From positions 124,001-188,000 of the forward strand of contig JAPKDQ010000001.1 of NCBI GenBank assembly GCA_028822445.1: a stretch of 64,000 bases of DNA, written 5' to 3'. This DNA comes from Rhodospirillaceae bacterium. GTDB taxonomy: Bacteria > Pseudomonadota > Alphaproteobacteria > Rhodospirillales > Rhodospirillaceae. The translations under genes and the position numbers were made by a program. Shown here piece by piece: positions 15,569-24,641 of the stretch; the first letter of the stretch is position 1, and each line of letters starts with the position of its first letter. The notes below the pieces were generated by a model, which did not search any database, was not told the DNA's origin, and saw only the letters and a list, made by a program, of their open reading frames with translations.

Positions 15569-16036
15569 ATGGACCCCATCGATCGCAAGATTCTCGGCCT
15601 TCTCCAAGTCAGCGCCTCGGTTTCCGTGGGCGAGATCGCCTCTAAAGTTGGCTTATCGCAAACCCCGTGCTGGAATCGCATTCAAAAAATGGAAGCGGCT
15701 GGCATCATCAAGGGCCGTGTTGCCTTACTTAATAACAAGAAGCTTGACCTTGGCCTGACCGTCTTCGTGCAGTTACGTACTCAGCAACACGATGATGTCT
15801 GGCTCGCCAAATTCTCACGAGCCGTGGCAGAGATGCCAGAGGTGGTCGAGGTCTATCGCATGGCGGGCGACATTGATTACATGATGCGTGTTGTTGTGCG
15901 CGATACGGCTGCCTACGACCGGTTCTACAAGACCCTCATCAAGAAGGTCCCGCTGCACGACGTGTCATCGTCCTTCGCTATGGAAGAAATAAAATACACC
16001 ACGGCCTTGCCCATAGACGTCGATCGCGCGGCGTAA
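15569..16036 (+). CDS. Lrp/AsnC-family regulator, DecR-like
   Basis: This 155-residue DNA-binding regulator has an N-terminal winged helix (residues 1-60; VGLSQTPCWNRIQKME is the recognition region) and a C-terminal RAM ligand-binding domain. Several stretches closely resemble the cysteine-responsive DecR/YbaO branch: TPCWNRIQ, LGLTVFVQLRTQ, EMPEVVEVYRMAGDIDYMMR and SSSFAMEEIKYTTALPI. DecR is known to sense cysteine and control its detoxification. Here the gene is divergent from cysE, so control of cysteine synthesis is a natural guess. The comparison is from memory and needs alignment. It converges on an exported peptidase gene. Confidence 0.8.
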   Translation: MDPIDRKILGLLQVSASVSVGEIASKVGLSQTPCWNRIQKMEAAGIIKGRVALLNNKKLDLGLTVFVQLRTQQHDDVWLAKFSRAVAEMPEVVEVYRMAGDIDYMMRVVVRDTAAYDRFYKTLIKKVPLHDVSSSFAMEEIKYTTALPIDVDRAA

Positions 16037-16053
16037 GGTTTATTTCATAACCC

Positions 16054-17520
16054 CTACCTGACGGCGAGGGGCGCAGGTTGTCCTTCTGGAATAACAGTTC
16101 GAAAAGGGGCGTCGCCCCGGCTCTTACGCCAGTCGGCTTTCACCCGCGCCATCAAGTTTGGATCGGTGTAGAGGTCGATGGCCGTCGCAGCGATTGTTTT
16201 GGCGGCCGTCACCAGCGCCTTGGTGCCAATGGTTGTGCCGGTCGCGGCCACCACGGGCCAGGAATGGGTGGGTAGGCCGTAGCCGTAAGACGCAACACCG
16301 AGGCCACCCACGGGGACGAACCATGAAATATCACCAACATCTGTCGACGCTCGGGCTGGCGTTGGTTCATCGGGAAGGGGCTGGATCATCATGGAGAGTG
16401 CTGGTGTGTCATCATCGCCAATGGGGCGGCCGAACGGGTCTTGGAACTCCAATTGAGTCGTGCGAGCAAACGCCAACTCATGCTTCTCCCACTTCGGTGC
16501 GCCAATGGCGGTTAGGTTTTTATGGGTCTGTTCCGTTAACGCACGGACTGTAATCATTTCATGAATCTCCGACTGGACTTCGATTTCCTCCAGCTCGGTG
16601 CGGCTCATGGTTGCGGCGGCGCGAGCGATGTCTGAAATCCATTCGTAATAGCTCACCACGTCTTCGAAGGTATCGGCGCGTATGTAGTACCAAACTTCGG
16701 CTTCCGGCGGGACGACGTTGGGCTGTCCACCGCCCTTGGTAATCACATAATGAACCCGGGCATCTGGTTTGATGTGCTCGCGCATGTAGTTCACGCCAAC
16801 GCTCATCAATTCAACACCGTCCAGGGCCGAGCGGCCAGACCAGGGCATGGCAGACGCATGGGCCGCAGACCCGCGAAACTTAAACTTCACGTTTACGATG
16901 GCTTTGGTGTTGCCGTAGGACGCGCGATTGCGATCACTCGGGTGCCAATTAAGAATCACATCGTCGTCTTTGAAGTACCCAGCGCGCAGCATGTACACTT
17001 TTCCAATGCCGGTTTCTTCCGCTGGTGTGCCGTATAGCTTGATGATGCCATCAAAGCTGTCTGCGGCAATCAGTTCCTTAATCGCCAGGGCGGCCCCGGT
17101 CGACCCAACGCCGAAGACGGAATGACCACAGGCGTGCCCTGCTTCTGGGTTGGGCCCGATAGTCTCGATCGGTGATGCCGCTTGAGACACACCTGGCAGT
17201 GCATCAAATTCCGCCAGAATACCAATCACCGGACCGCTGTTGCCATAGGTGGCGACGAAGGCCGTCGGCATGCCGGCCACACCCGTTTCAATGGAAAACC
17301 CGTTGGCGACCAGCAGGTCTTGCAGTTCCTTGGAGGACTTGCTCTCCGCTAGACCAATTTCCGCATAGGACCAGATATTCAGGTTTGCGGTTTCCAGAAC
17401 CTGTGTCTGACTGTCGATCCAAGACCAGGCATCCCGTTTCATGCGATTGGCATCGGCGGCAAAGGCCACAGTCGTCGATGCTAAAAGCGCGGTCGCGACG
17501 AATAGGGTTACTCTCAGCAT
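16054..17520 (-). CDS. Exported M20-family amidohydrolase (AbgB-like)
   Basis: This 488-residue metal-dependent hydrolase has a signal peptide (MLRVTLFVATALLASTTVAFA). The start at 17520 has GGAGG upstream; a 14-residue extension is rejected. Metal ligands appear in HACGHSVFG (about residue 140) and in the catalytic EETGIGK (about 180). Later GSAAHASAMPW belongs to the dimerisation domain, and SWFVP plus PTHSWPVVA supply C-terminal ligands. The whole resembles aminobenzoyl-glutamate utilisation protein B, which cleaves amide-linked amino acids, but AbgB itself is cytoplasmic. The actual substrate is unknown. It lies downstream of a decayed gene and an M29-like exported protein. Confidence 0.85.
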   Translation of the reverse strand: MLRVTLFVATALLASTTVAFAADANRMKRDAWSWIDSQTQVLETANLNIWSYAEIGLAESKSSKELQDLLVANGFSIETGVAGMPTAFVATYGNSGPVIGILAEFDALPGVSQAASPIETIGPNPEAGHACGHSVFGVGSTGAALAIKELIAADSFDGIIKLYGTPAEETGIGKVYMLRAGYFKDDDVILNWHPSDRNRASYGNTKAIVNVKFKFRGSAAHASAMPWSGRSALDGVELMSVGVNYMREHIKPDARVHYVITKGGGQPNVVPPEAEVWYYIRADTFEDVVSYYEWISDIARAAATMSRTELEEIEVQSEIHEMITVRALTEQTHKNLTAIGAPKWEKHELAFARTTQLEFQDPFGRPIGDDDTPALSMMIQPLPDEPTPARASTDVGDISWFVPVGGLGVASYGYGLPTHSWPVVAATGTTIGTKALVTAAKTIAATAIDLYTDPNLMARVKADWRKSRGDAPFRTVIPEGQPAPLAVR

Positions 17521-17616
17521 GATGCGGCCTCCGGAGTGAAATTTGATACCGGCGAGTGTCATTGAAGGCGAGGGCGAGAGTCAAACAGCCCGTCGTAACG
17601 CGGCCACGTATCGGAA

Positions 17617-18034
17617 TTATAGTGGCGCTGTGGGTGGGTTATTAGGTGTTGGGTACCTCTCAAAGGCGGTTGGGATTAACCTGGTGGCCAGGGCGCACAA
17701 GTTGGCGGCGTCCAAGGTCTTTGGGGGTTACCTTAGACAGCACCAGTCTCAACAGAGACAGGATTGTAGAGAACACACCGACAACCGCGACAGCCGCCTG
17801 CGCGCCGGATTGGGTCGAACCGACAGTATGGGCAATGGCATTGAGGCTCAGAATTATTTTGAGGGGCCGGCTCAGGTTTTCCAAAAGGCCGGATACCATC
17901 TTTTCTATTTCCGGTTTCTCAGTCTGTAAGGTTTAAATATAGTAGCGGCGGATGCTGAGCAGCATGGTTTCAATAAAGGAAAACAGGAACGAAACAAACA
18001 ACGCCAAACTGGCGTAGGCGATGCGCCGATCCAC
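17617..18034 (-). pseudogene. Decayed CNNM/DUF21 transmembrane protein gene
   Basis: On the minus strand a frame opens at GTG 18034 and reads VDRRIAYASLALFVSFLFSF then IETMLLSIRRYYI before an in-frame TAA (17933-17935). The same frame then continues as TEKPEIEKMVSGLL, SLNAIAHTVGS, GAQAAVAVVG and LSLLRLVLSKVTPK. This order and the IAHTVG and GAQAA motifs match the start of CNNM/DUF21 membrane proteins, where the stop falls in the first conserved segment. After VTPK the frame is lost; the +1 frame continues briefly (LDAANLCALATRLIP) and ends at 17617. The usual remainder, including CBS domains, is missing. Family assignment is from memory. Confidence 0.6.
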
Positions 18035-18044
18035 AGGTTAGGCT

Positions 18045-19244
18045 CTATTGCACAAATTGGCCGTCTTCTAACCAGACGTCACCATCTATGGTGACTGTGC
18101 AGTCGGTGAGCAAGTCCCGCCAGCGGAAGAAGCTACCACTGACCGCTCCGCCTAACTCGCCGTTGTTGCCAATCCCCAGTCGAACGACGCCTTTGCCGTA
18201 GCCATAATAGGCAATCCACCCCGGGGTAAGCTCTGGGCTAAGCATTGGGTTAAAGCCCAAACCAAACTCCCGAAAATATTTAGCGCTCTCCGGTGCGGCG
18301 TCGAGTTCAGCTTGCAGGTGCTCTTCACCCACATCCGCTGTGGCGTTCGTGATTCTGCCGTCCGTGTAGGTGATTATCGCATTGGTGACGCTGTGTTTGT
18401 TCCAGGCGGAATAGGGGTAGACTACTTGGCCCTGCACTGTTGATTCAAGTGGCGCGATCCGAATCACGCCGCCCGGTATCTCTACTTCCCGGTCTAGAAA
18501 CGGCGCACCTTTGCGCATGCGTTTAGCCGAGGCATCACCGTTTTGTTGGATGATGTCGCGGCCTTCTGCACGGAAACGGATGTCTGTACCGGCGGGGGAT
18601 GTGATGCGCACATCGGCGTCGCGCATGGCGGCTATAAACCGGTCTTGGTGTTCATCCATGGCCACGAGGTCTGTTTCCAAAATGGCTTTTTGGTAAACGG
18701 CATCGATCACCTGCATGGGCGGGGGCGGGAATCCGGGGAGCACGTTAACGCCCGTGAGGCCGGTGACATTGCCGGAGGGGCTATAGGGGTCGGTCCAATG
18801 AAAATGAATTGTCCGGCGTGGCCCGCCTTTTTTCTGCAGCAGAATTTGCAGCGCTTTGTAGGCGGGCAGTGTTGGGTTGGCGCCTGGCATCATCACAGAG
18901 GCATCAATGTCTTCCAGCATTTTTACATAGGCATCCCGTGCCTCAGAAAATCCACTGCGAATCACATCTTCATCCCAGTCGGTGGGGTAGGGCGGGTCTA
19001 GTATGTCGATTACGCCCATGTCGATTGCTTCCGCTTGCATCACGGCGTAGCGGAAATGGGGCACGAACTCTTCAAACATGCCGGGCTGTGCGACTGAGAG
19101 CACCCTTTCACCGGGTTCCAACTGCAGCTGATCAACAATCCGTTGCGCGATAGCTTTGTAATCAATCGTGTGTTGGGGCAGGGACGATTGCGCTTGGACG
19201 GCAGCCGTCCACAGCATGGCAAGAAGGATAAAGAGCACTCTCAT
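18045..19244 (-). CDS. Exported M29-aminopeptidase-like protein
   Basis: This 399-residue protein has an N-terminal signal peptide (MRVLFILLAMLWTAAVQAQ); the start at 19244 is preceded by AAGGA, whereas a 14-residue extension is not. The body resembles M29/thermophilic aminopeptidases: TDIRFRAEGRDI, then EIPGGVIRIAPLESTVQG, which in the family carries metal-ligand Glu residues, and FREFGLGFNPML. Key His ligands in the C-terminal part are less clear (YYGYGKGVVRLGIGNNGELGG), so activity is uncertain. A periplasmic place is implied by the signal. The DUF21 remnant starts ten bases after its stop, so the two were once adjacent genes of one unit. Confidence 0.65.
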   Translation of the reverse strand: MRVLFILLAMLWTAAVQAQSSLPQHTIDYKAIAQRIVDQLQLEPGERVLSVAQPGMFEEFVPHFRYAVMQAEAIDMGVIDILDPPYPTDWDEDVIRSGFSEARDAYVKMLEDIDASVMMPGANPTLPAYKALQILLQKKGGPRRTIHFHWTDPYSPSGNVTGLTGVNVLPGFPPPPMQVIDAVYQKAILETDLVAMDEHQDRFIAAMRDADVRITSPAGTDIRFRAEGRDIIQQNGDASAKRMRKGAPFLDREVEIPGGVIRIAPLESTVQGQVVYPYSAWNKHSVTNAIITYTDGRITNATADVGEEHLQAELDAAPESAKYFREFGLGFNPMLSPELTPGWIAYYGYGKGVVRLGIGNNGELGGAVSGSFFRWRDLLTDCTVTIDGDVWLEDGQFVQ

Positions 19245-19388
19245 TAAGTCAGTCCTTAAGGGTGTGTCGTTTGGATGAATGGCCATGATAAGCAGAGTTT
19301 ATGCCCATATCCGAGGCCTTAACGTCTTTGGCTCCCAATCTGTGGCCATTACTGCGTGGCATCATAGTCGTCTTAAATGACCAACCAC

Positions 19389-19419
19389 TTGCCCTTCTAG
19401 TCACTGGAAGCTTATATGG
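19389..19419 (+). promoter_or_regulatory. CueR-type operator/promoter for the copper regulator gene
   Basis: TTGCCC (19389-19394) is followed by the imperfect dyad CCTTC-N8-GGAAG and an AT-rich -10 region. With the -10 element placed at 19414-19419 the spacer is 19 bases, the overlong length used by MerR-family activators. The layout aligns base for base with the known copA operator of E. coli as remembered. It lies 29 bases before the start of the CueR-like gene, suggesting autoregulation. Confidence 0.6.
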
Positions 19420-19447
19420 GTAGGAACCGTACGCTAAGGAGAGCCCT

Positions 19448-19840
19448 ATGAACATCGGTGAAGCGTCTAAACAGTCTGGTCTACCACCCAAGACCATCCG
19501 TTATTACGAAGATAGGGGTTTGATTGCGCCGCCCGCCCGGGCCGAAAATGGGTATCGCGATTACAACGATACGGATGTGCACAAGCTACGCTTCGTGCGC
19601 CACAGTCGCGGACTTGGTTTCTCAGTCGACGAATGTTCACAGCTATTGTCTTTGTATGAGGACAAAGGGCGTCAGTCGGCGGATGTCAAAGTGATTGCGC
19701 AAAAACACCTGACAGAGATTGATGAGAAAATTCGTGAACTGCAAGAACTGCGCTCAACACTGCATCATCTAGTTAATACCTGCCAAGGTGATGGCAGGCC
19801 TGACTGCCCGATTTTGGAAGGGCTTGCGAATCCTTCGTAG
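19448..19840 (+). CDS. cueR: Copper-responsive MerR-family regulator (CueR/HmrR type)
   Basis: This 130-residue activator has an N-terminal winged helix (MNIGEASKQSGLPPKTIRYY, residues 1-20 and on), a long dimerisation helix and a C-terminal metal loop TCQGDGRPDCPIL at about residues 113-125. The two Cys, seven residues apart (C-x7-C), are the Cu(I)/Ag(I) ligands of CueR, and the following PIL is typical. It should activate copper-defence promoters with a 19-base spacer when Cu(I) binds. An operator of that form stands directly upstream. It is about 4.9 kb from the copper locus, with unrelated genes between. Confidence 0.9.
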   Translation: MNIGEASKQSGLPPKTIRYYEDRGLIAPPARAENGYRDYNDTDVHKLRFVRHSRGLGFSVDECSQLLSLYEDKGRQSADVKVIAQKHLTEIDEKIRELQELRSTLHHLVNTCQGDGRPDCPILEGLANPS

Positions 19841-19982
19841 ATTGATTTAAGAGAAGTGAAACCTTTAAACGCTTTGGTGCTAGTTGTGCTTTGTTCATCC
19901 GTACTCGTGTGAATCTGGGGCTGGGTCGCTAATTCAGAACGAAGGTTTTTCAAAAAGGGGCTGGTGCATGGGCTTGTCCCAA

Positions 19983-20006
19983 GAAAATTAGCTAAGCTTT
20001 CTTAGC
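19983..20006 (-). terminator. Terminator after the PepSY gene
   Basis: On the minus strand the six-base stem GCTAAG / CTTAGC around an AAAG loop is followed by TAATTTTCTT. It begins four bases after the stop codon of the PepSY gene and so probably ends that transcript. Confidence 0.55.
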
Positions 20007-20009
20007 CCG

Positions 20010-21557
20010 TCACATCCACTTGCGTTTCCACCATGAAACTGGGCCTGTCAGGGCGAGGATGATAGCCATCAACGCCACCAGATCATTCACCCAAATGAAT
20101 TCCGTATGAATGATGTTGCCGGTGTGAATATCGGCGAGGAACAGGAAGAAGGTCGTTCCTTTGACCGGAGGGTAGGGCACGCCCGAAGGTGTGAAGGGGG
20201 TCTCTAAGGTGCCTTTCGAAATCATCCGAGAGTTCTTCAGATACCAGGTGTCACCACTGCGGCTTGCATCTGTGATAGCCAGGTGATCGGCTGGCATCTC
20301 AACGAAGGTCCAAACCGGGTCACTAATTTTACGATAGGCATTCCCAACTGTGCCAACGCCGACGAAGACGTAACCGCCTTCGCGGAATAAATTGACCAGC
20401 CCTGCATCTGTTCCAAGTGTTGTCGGCAGGGTCTGATCTCCGGCCCAGGTCTTGCCGCTGTCTGTTGAGTTCAGCACACCCAAGCGCGTCGAGATGGAGA
20501 TGGCTTCCGGTTCGCCGGGGTAGGCGACGATGGAGCTGATTTCACCCTCTAGAGTTTTGTATTGATAGATTGGCGGCAGGCTCTCCCGTTGCAGCGGCAC
20601 GGTTTTGCCGTAGTCTATTAACGCGAAGATATGATCGACCATGATGCCGGTCACGCTGAGATAGATGATCGGCACGATGGCTAGGATACCGATGACCGGG
20701 CCATGACTGCGAAAGAGCCAGCGTAGAATCTGCTGTCGTTTCTTAAGCTGCCCGGTTGCTTTTTGCTTTCGCCACTTGCGCGGCAGCCACCAGAACAGGA
20801 AGCCAGTGAAACCAAGGGTGCCCATGGCGATGCCGCCATAGTCATTAATCAAGGTCGACCAGGGTTGTTCAAGAAAGCCTTTGCCCACGTGAAGGTCTAA
20901 GACGAAACGGTTGAGGGTCACAGTCTCCGGCAGGCCTGTCACCGCAACCTCGTCCAAATCAATCCAGGAGATGACTTTAGGCTGCGCGACATCAAAGCGG
21001 AAGATGGCGCTATGATGGGCAACACCAACCAATTCTGTTGCTGTGCTTCCTTCGCTCAAACTGCTGATGAGTTCATTATTAAGGGCAAAGGGCTGGGCGC
21101 TTGTGATGCCTTCGGTGATTGTCCAGATGCCATCGTCTGTTGCTAGGTAGAGCGTTTTATTTGTACCGATGGTGACAAACTGAAAGACCTGCGGGTGGCC
21201 GCTTTCGCCCTCGAAGGGGATATCTGTCCAGGTTTCACCAGCGTTATCCGTTTTCCATAAGCCGCGCTCCGACGCGCCAATCCAGCGCTGATCATTGCTC
21301 GGGTCGATTTGGATATGACGCATAACCGTGCCTGGCACTAGGCGGTTGATACGAGCAGATGTGACCCAGTCGGGCACGCTCCACTGGTGGGTCCAGCGCC
21401 AGTCATGATGACCGAGAATCCAGCCGGTGATGCCGAGCACTAATAACCAAGCTAGCGCAATGAGCCCGGTCCAGCGGTGTATCAACCGCACCGTCGGATG
21501 AAATGGTGAGGCGCTTTTTAGTTTTACCGAGGCGCTGGTGTCATTGAGATCGGCCAT
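20010..21557 (-). CDS. PepSY-associated membrane protein with sialidase-like repeats
   Basis: This 515-residue inner-membrane protein opens with HPTVRLIHRWTGLIALAWLL, the PepSY-TM helix, and has further membrane segments at about 225-245, 285-305 and near the C-terminus (DLVALMAIILALTGPVSWW). Two periplasmic parts (residues 60-200 and 320-460) carry BNR-like motifs (SNDQRWIGASERGLWKTDNA, NSTDSGKTWAG), which suggest beta-propeller blades. PepSY-TM proteins are linked with iron or copper reductases and uptake, but the role is often unknown. A link to copper is suggested by the nearby cueR. It starts eleven bases after the aldo/keto reductase on the same strand. Confidence 0.75.
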   Translation of the reverse strand: MADLNDTSASVKLKSASPFHPTVRLIHRWTGLIALAWLLVLGITGWILGHHDWRWTHQWSVPDWVTSARINRLVPGTVMRHIQIDPSNDQRWIGASERGLWKTDNAGETWTDIPFEGESGHPQVFQFVTIGTNKTLYLATDDGIWTITEGITSAQPFALNNELISSLSEGSTATELVGVAHHSAIFRFDVAQPKVISWIDLDEVAVTGLPETVTLNRFVLDLHVGKGFLEQPWSTLINDYGGIAMGTLGFTGFLFWWLPRKWRKQKATGQLKKRQQILRWLFRSHGPVIGILAIVPIIYLSVTGIMVDHIFALIDYGKTVPLQRESLPPIYQYKTLEGEISSIVAYPGEPEAISISTRLGVLNSTDSGKTWAGDQTLPTTLGTDAGLVNLFREGGYVFVGVGTVGNAYRKISDPVWTFVEMPADHLAITDASRSGDTWYLKNSRMISKGTLETPFTPSGVPYPPVKGTTFFLFLADIHTGNIIHTEFIWVNDLVALMAIILALTGPVSWWKRKWM

Positions 21558-21567
21558 GGCTGAAGTT

Positions 21568-22560
21568 CTAAAGGTTAACCGTACTCATCGCCGCTTCAGG
21601 ATAACGGGTGCCTGAGACCGCATCCGCTGGGCTTGCCGCTTCAATTGCGGCCAGGTCATCGCTTGAAAGTGTAACGTCTGCCGCGCCGGCATTCTCTTCC
21701 AGGCGTCTGATCTTGCGCGTGCCCGGGATCGGAACAATCGTGTCGCCTTGAGCCATCACCCAGGCGATAGCCAATTGTGCCACTGTGCAGCCTTTCTCGG
21801 TAGCGACCTCACCCAGCTTATCGACCAGGGTTTTGTTGGCGTCGAAATGCTCGGGCGTGAAGCGCGGCATGAACGAGCGTGTGTCACCGGCAGCGTTGAC
21901 GTCTTCAGATTTTTCGAAGGCGCCGGTAAGGAAGCCGCGGCTCAACGGGGAGTACGGTACGAAGCCAATGCCAAGTTCTTGGCATGTGGGGATCACTTCC
22001 GCTTCAACGTCTCGGCTCCAAAGTGAGTATTCGGTTTGCACTGCGGCGATCGGATGAACCGCGTGGGCTTTGCGGATGCTTCCTGCGCCTGCTTCGCTTA
22101 AACCCAGGTGGCGAACTTTACCGGCTGTAACCAGCTCGGCCATGGCGCCCACCATTTCTTCGACCGGGACATTAGGGTCAATGCGGTGAGAGTAATAGAG
22201 ATCAATGATGTCAACGCCCAGGCGCTTCAAACTTTCGTCGCAGGCGGCTTTGACATACTCGGGCTTGCCATTGGCCGGCGTGACACCGCCGCCATCAATC
22301 AGGCGCAGACCAAACTTAGTTGCGATAATGGCTTCGTCGCGACGGTCCCTCACGGCTTTGCCCAGTAACTCTTCATTGTGGCCATTGCCGTACAGCTCAG
22401 CGCTATCAAAAAAGCTGACCCCAAAGTCGAGGGCGCGGTGGATCGTTTTGATCGATGCCGCGTCATCATTGCCGGATCCGTAGAACACCGACATACCCAT
22501 GCAACCAAGCCCGACGGCGGATACCGTGAGGCCTGAACGCCCAAGATTTCTTGTTTTCAT
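21568..22560 (-). CDS. Aldo/keto reductase
   Basis: This 330-residue NADPH-dependent oxidoreductase is a TIM barrel. The start [19 protein letters not shown] at 22560 matches the family's usual N-terminus, and a longer frame into the next gene was rejected. The catalytic set is visible: Asp and Tyr in [19 protein letters not shown] (about residues 50-68), Lys in IIATKFG and His in YYSHRIDP. The C-terminal cofactor loop reads [18 protein letters not shown], as in the AKR11/13-type proteins. Substrates are small aldehydes or ketones, unspecified. It sits 17 bases after the MoxR-cluster membrane protein gene, probably as a later operon member. Confidence 0.9.
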   Translation of the reverse strand: MKTRNLGRSGLTVSAVGLGCMGMSVFYGSGNDDAASIKTIHRALDFGVSFFDSAELYGNGHNEELLGKAVRDRRDEAIIATKFGLRLIDGGGVTPANGKPEYVKAACDESLKRLGVDIIDLYYSHRIDPNVPVEEMVGAMAELVTAGKVRHLGLSEAGAGSIRKAHAVHPIAAVQTEYSLWSRDVEAEVIPTCQELGIGFVPYSPLSRGFLTGAFEKSEDVNAAGDTRSFMPRFTPEHFDANKTLVDKLGEVATEKGCTVAQLAIAWVMAQGDTIVPIPGTRKIRRLEENAGAADVTLSSDDLAAIEAASPADAVSGTRYPEAAMSTVNL

Positions 22561-22577
22561 GGGTGTCAGTTTAGCGC

Positions 22578-24641
22578 TTATCGCCCTTCGCGCCACCATG
22601 TTAGTAGTGGCAGGGTGAGAAGAACCAGCAGCGCCAGCCAAGCCGGTATGAGCGCGATTTCGCGGACGCCATCGACGACATATTGGCCGTTGGCGCGAAT
22701 CCCGATCCAGGACTGACCATTGGAAATACGGTCGGGTGCGACTTGTCTCACGGTCGGCACACCCTTGTGCGCAACCCAGAACAAACCACCGCCGGTTGCC
22801 TCTGCTATGGGGCTCAGGCGTTCGTCTGTTGAGATGACGTCTTGGTTCTCAAGGGGGTTTGTAGCCCCGACGGCAACGACGGTCGAGAGGACTCCATCGT
22901 CAATTCGGTAGAGCCCTTCGTCGCCTGCTGGAACGTGGGCGACAAAGCGGCCGCCCTCGGTGTACTCGGGCTGGGCAAGTTGCTCTGACCCGTCTGGCGC
23001 TGTTACGGTCACAGCACTTACCGAGGCGTCTAAGCTGGTGCGGGTGACATTGATGGTGCCGTCTTCTACCGTGGCGGTGAGGGCTTCTTCTTCCAGTTCA
23101 GGTTCTTTCATCAACCAGTGGGCCAGTCGACGCAGCATCTCGGCTTGTGGGCCGCCACCATCGAAGCCCTTGCTCCACAGCCACATGGTATCGCTGAGTA
23201 ATAAGGAAACTCGGCCTTTGCCAACGCGGTCCAGCATTAGAAGCGGTCGACCGCCAGTGCCTTGCATCAATTCTTGTCCCGAGGACGGCTGCACATCCAC
23301 CTGTCGCAACCATCTGCCCCAGGTCGGGTCGGCCTGACCTGGCATTGATAAAGAGGCGGTTACTGGATGCCGCGCACCCGTTTTACTGATGCGTGGCAGA
23401 AACGGTTTGTTATAGACAAGACCGGTCGGCGCAGCGGGCAACACATTTTGTAGTGGGCTATCAAATAAAGAGAACGAGTCTGCGTACTCAGGGCCGACGG
23501 ACAGCATCACCGCGCCACCGTCGAGGACGTAGCTTGCAATGTTCATCATGAACTGGAACGGCACTAAACCGCGCCGGCTGTAACGATCAAAGATCACCAG
23601 GTCGAAGTCGTAGAGTTGTTCTTCAAACAACTCTCGAATGGGGAAGGAGATTAGCGCCAGCTCATTGAGCGGCGTACCATCATCCTTGGACAGAGGCCGA
23701 AGAATTGTGAAATGGACCAGGTCGACGTTGGGGTCTGACTTCAGTAGATTGCGCCATGTCCGCTCACCGACGTGAGGCTGACCGGAGATAAGGAGAACCC
23801 GAAGCCGGTCGCGGACCGCATTTACTGTGATGAGCGTGCGATTGTTGCGCAGTGAGATCTCGTCACCTGCCCGCTCAATTTCCAGCTCAAACACGTTGGC
23901 ACCTGGATGATCCAGGGATGGAACAACCTCGATGGTTTCATCCGTGCGCATGGTGAACTGCTGTACCGCGCCGCCATCCGTTCGTAGGGTCGCGGAGATC
24001 GGTGTGCCGGGCAAGAAATTGGTATCTTCAGCGCGCACTCGAAGTGTCACGGTCTTATCGACCAATCCGAACTCCGGCGCTTCAACCACGACAATACGGC
24101 GGTCGCGCTCACCTTGTCTTCCCGTTAGCAATACATGCACCGGCACGTTGATACCCCACTCTTCTGGGAGGCTTGGCGCGTCATGGATAATGCCGTCTGT
24201 GATCAAAATAACGCCAGCAAGGCGGCTATTCGGAATGTCAGATGTTGCCTTCGAAAGGACATCAAATAGGCGTGTTCCGTCGCTGCGTGCACCGGCGGTT
24301 TCTGGTGTCATGCGTATGGTTCGGACTTCTGTTGCTTTGAGTTTTGCGAGGGCAGCGGTTAACTCAGTGAGGGTCTCTGAAGTGTGCGCCGGGCGTTCAT
24401 CCAGTTGCTGGGAGAGGCTTTCGTCGACAATAACAACCGCGACATCATTCAGGGGGGTGCGGTTCTCAATGGTCGCCCGCGGATCCATAACGGCCGCTGC
24501 CAGGACGATTAGAGCGACGATGCGTAACCCTGCTGCGCGGGATCGCCGAAGCAACGCGTATACGGCTGCCGCTAGTCCGACGGCTAAGACAGAGAGAAGA
24601 ACAGTGATCGGAACAAGGGCTGAGAACGTGATGCCGGTCAT
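22578..24641 (-). CDS. Membrane protein of the MoxR cluster with class I amidotransferase-like domain
   Basis: This 687-residue protein starts at ATG 24641, overlapping the stop of the DUF4159 gene as ATGA; a 56-residue upstream extension lies inside that gene and is rejected. The N-terminus has two membrane helices (residues 8-30 and 38-55), then a vWA-like segment ([13 protein letters not shown] and [14 protein letters not shown]). The middle (residues 240-480) resembles a glutamine amidotransferase-like fold ([28 protein letters not shown]), and the C-terminus ends in one helix ([15 protein letters not shown]). It is a conserved companion of MoxR/DUF58 genes. By inference it takes part in envelope stress or in maturation of other proteins. 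Confidence 0.75.
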   Translation of the reverse strand: MTGITFSALVPITVLLSVLAVGLAAAVYALLRRSRAAGLRIVALIVLAAAVMDPRATIENRTPLNDVAVVIVDESLSQQLDERPAHTSETLTELTAALAKLKATEVRTIRMTPETAGARSDGTRLFDVLSKATSDIPNSRLAGVILITDGIIHDAPSLPEEWGINVPVHVLLTGRQGERDRRIVVVEAPEFGLVDKTVTLRVRAEDTNFLPGTPISATLRTDGGAVQQFTMRTDETIEVVPSLDHPGANVFELEIERAGDEISLRNNRTLITVNAVRDRLRVLLISGQPHVGERTWRNLLKSDPNVDLVHFTILRPLSKDDGTPLNELALISFPIRELFEEQLYDFDLVIFDRYSRRGLVPFQFMMNIASYVLDGGAVMLSVGPEYADSFSLFDSPLQNVLPAAPTGLVYNKPFLPRISKTGARHPVTASLSMPGQADPTWGRWLRQVDVQPSSGQELMQGTGGRPLLMLDRVGKGRVSLLLSDTMWLWSKGFDGGGPQAEMLRRLAHWLMKEPELEEEALTATVEDGTINVTRTSLDASVSAVTVTAPDGSEQLAQPEYTEGGRFVAHVPAGDEGLYRIDDGVLSTVVAVGATNPLENQDVISTDERLSPIAEATGGGLFWVAHKGVPTVRQVAPDRISNGQSWIGIRANGQYVVDGVREIALIPAWLALLVLLTLPLLTWWREGR

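Noticed and set aside
17543-17929. Plus-strand frame of 128 codons
   Set aside because: It lies opposite the CNNM/DUF21 remnant, has no ribosome site and no recognisable family; it is a shadow of the decayed minus-strand gene.
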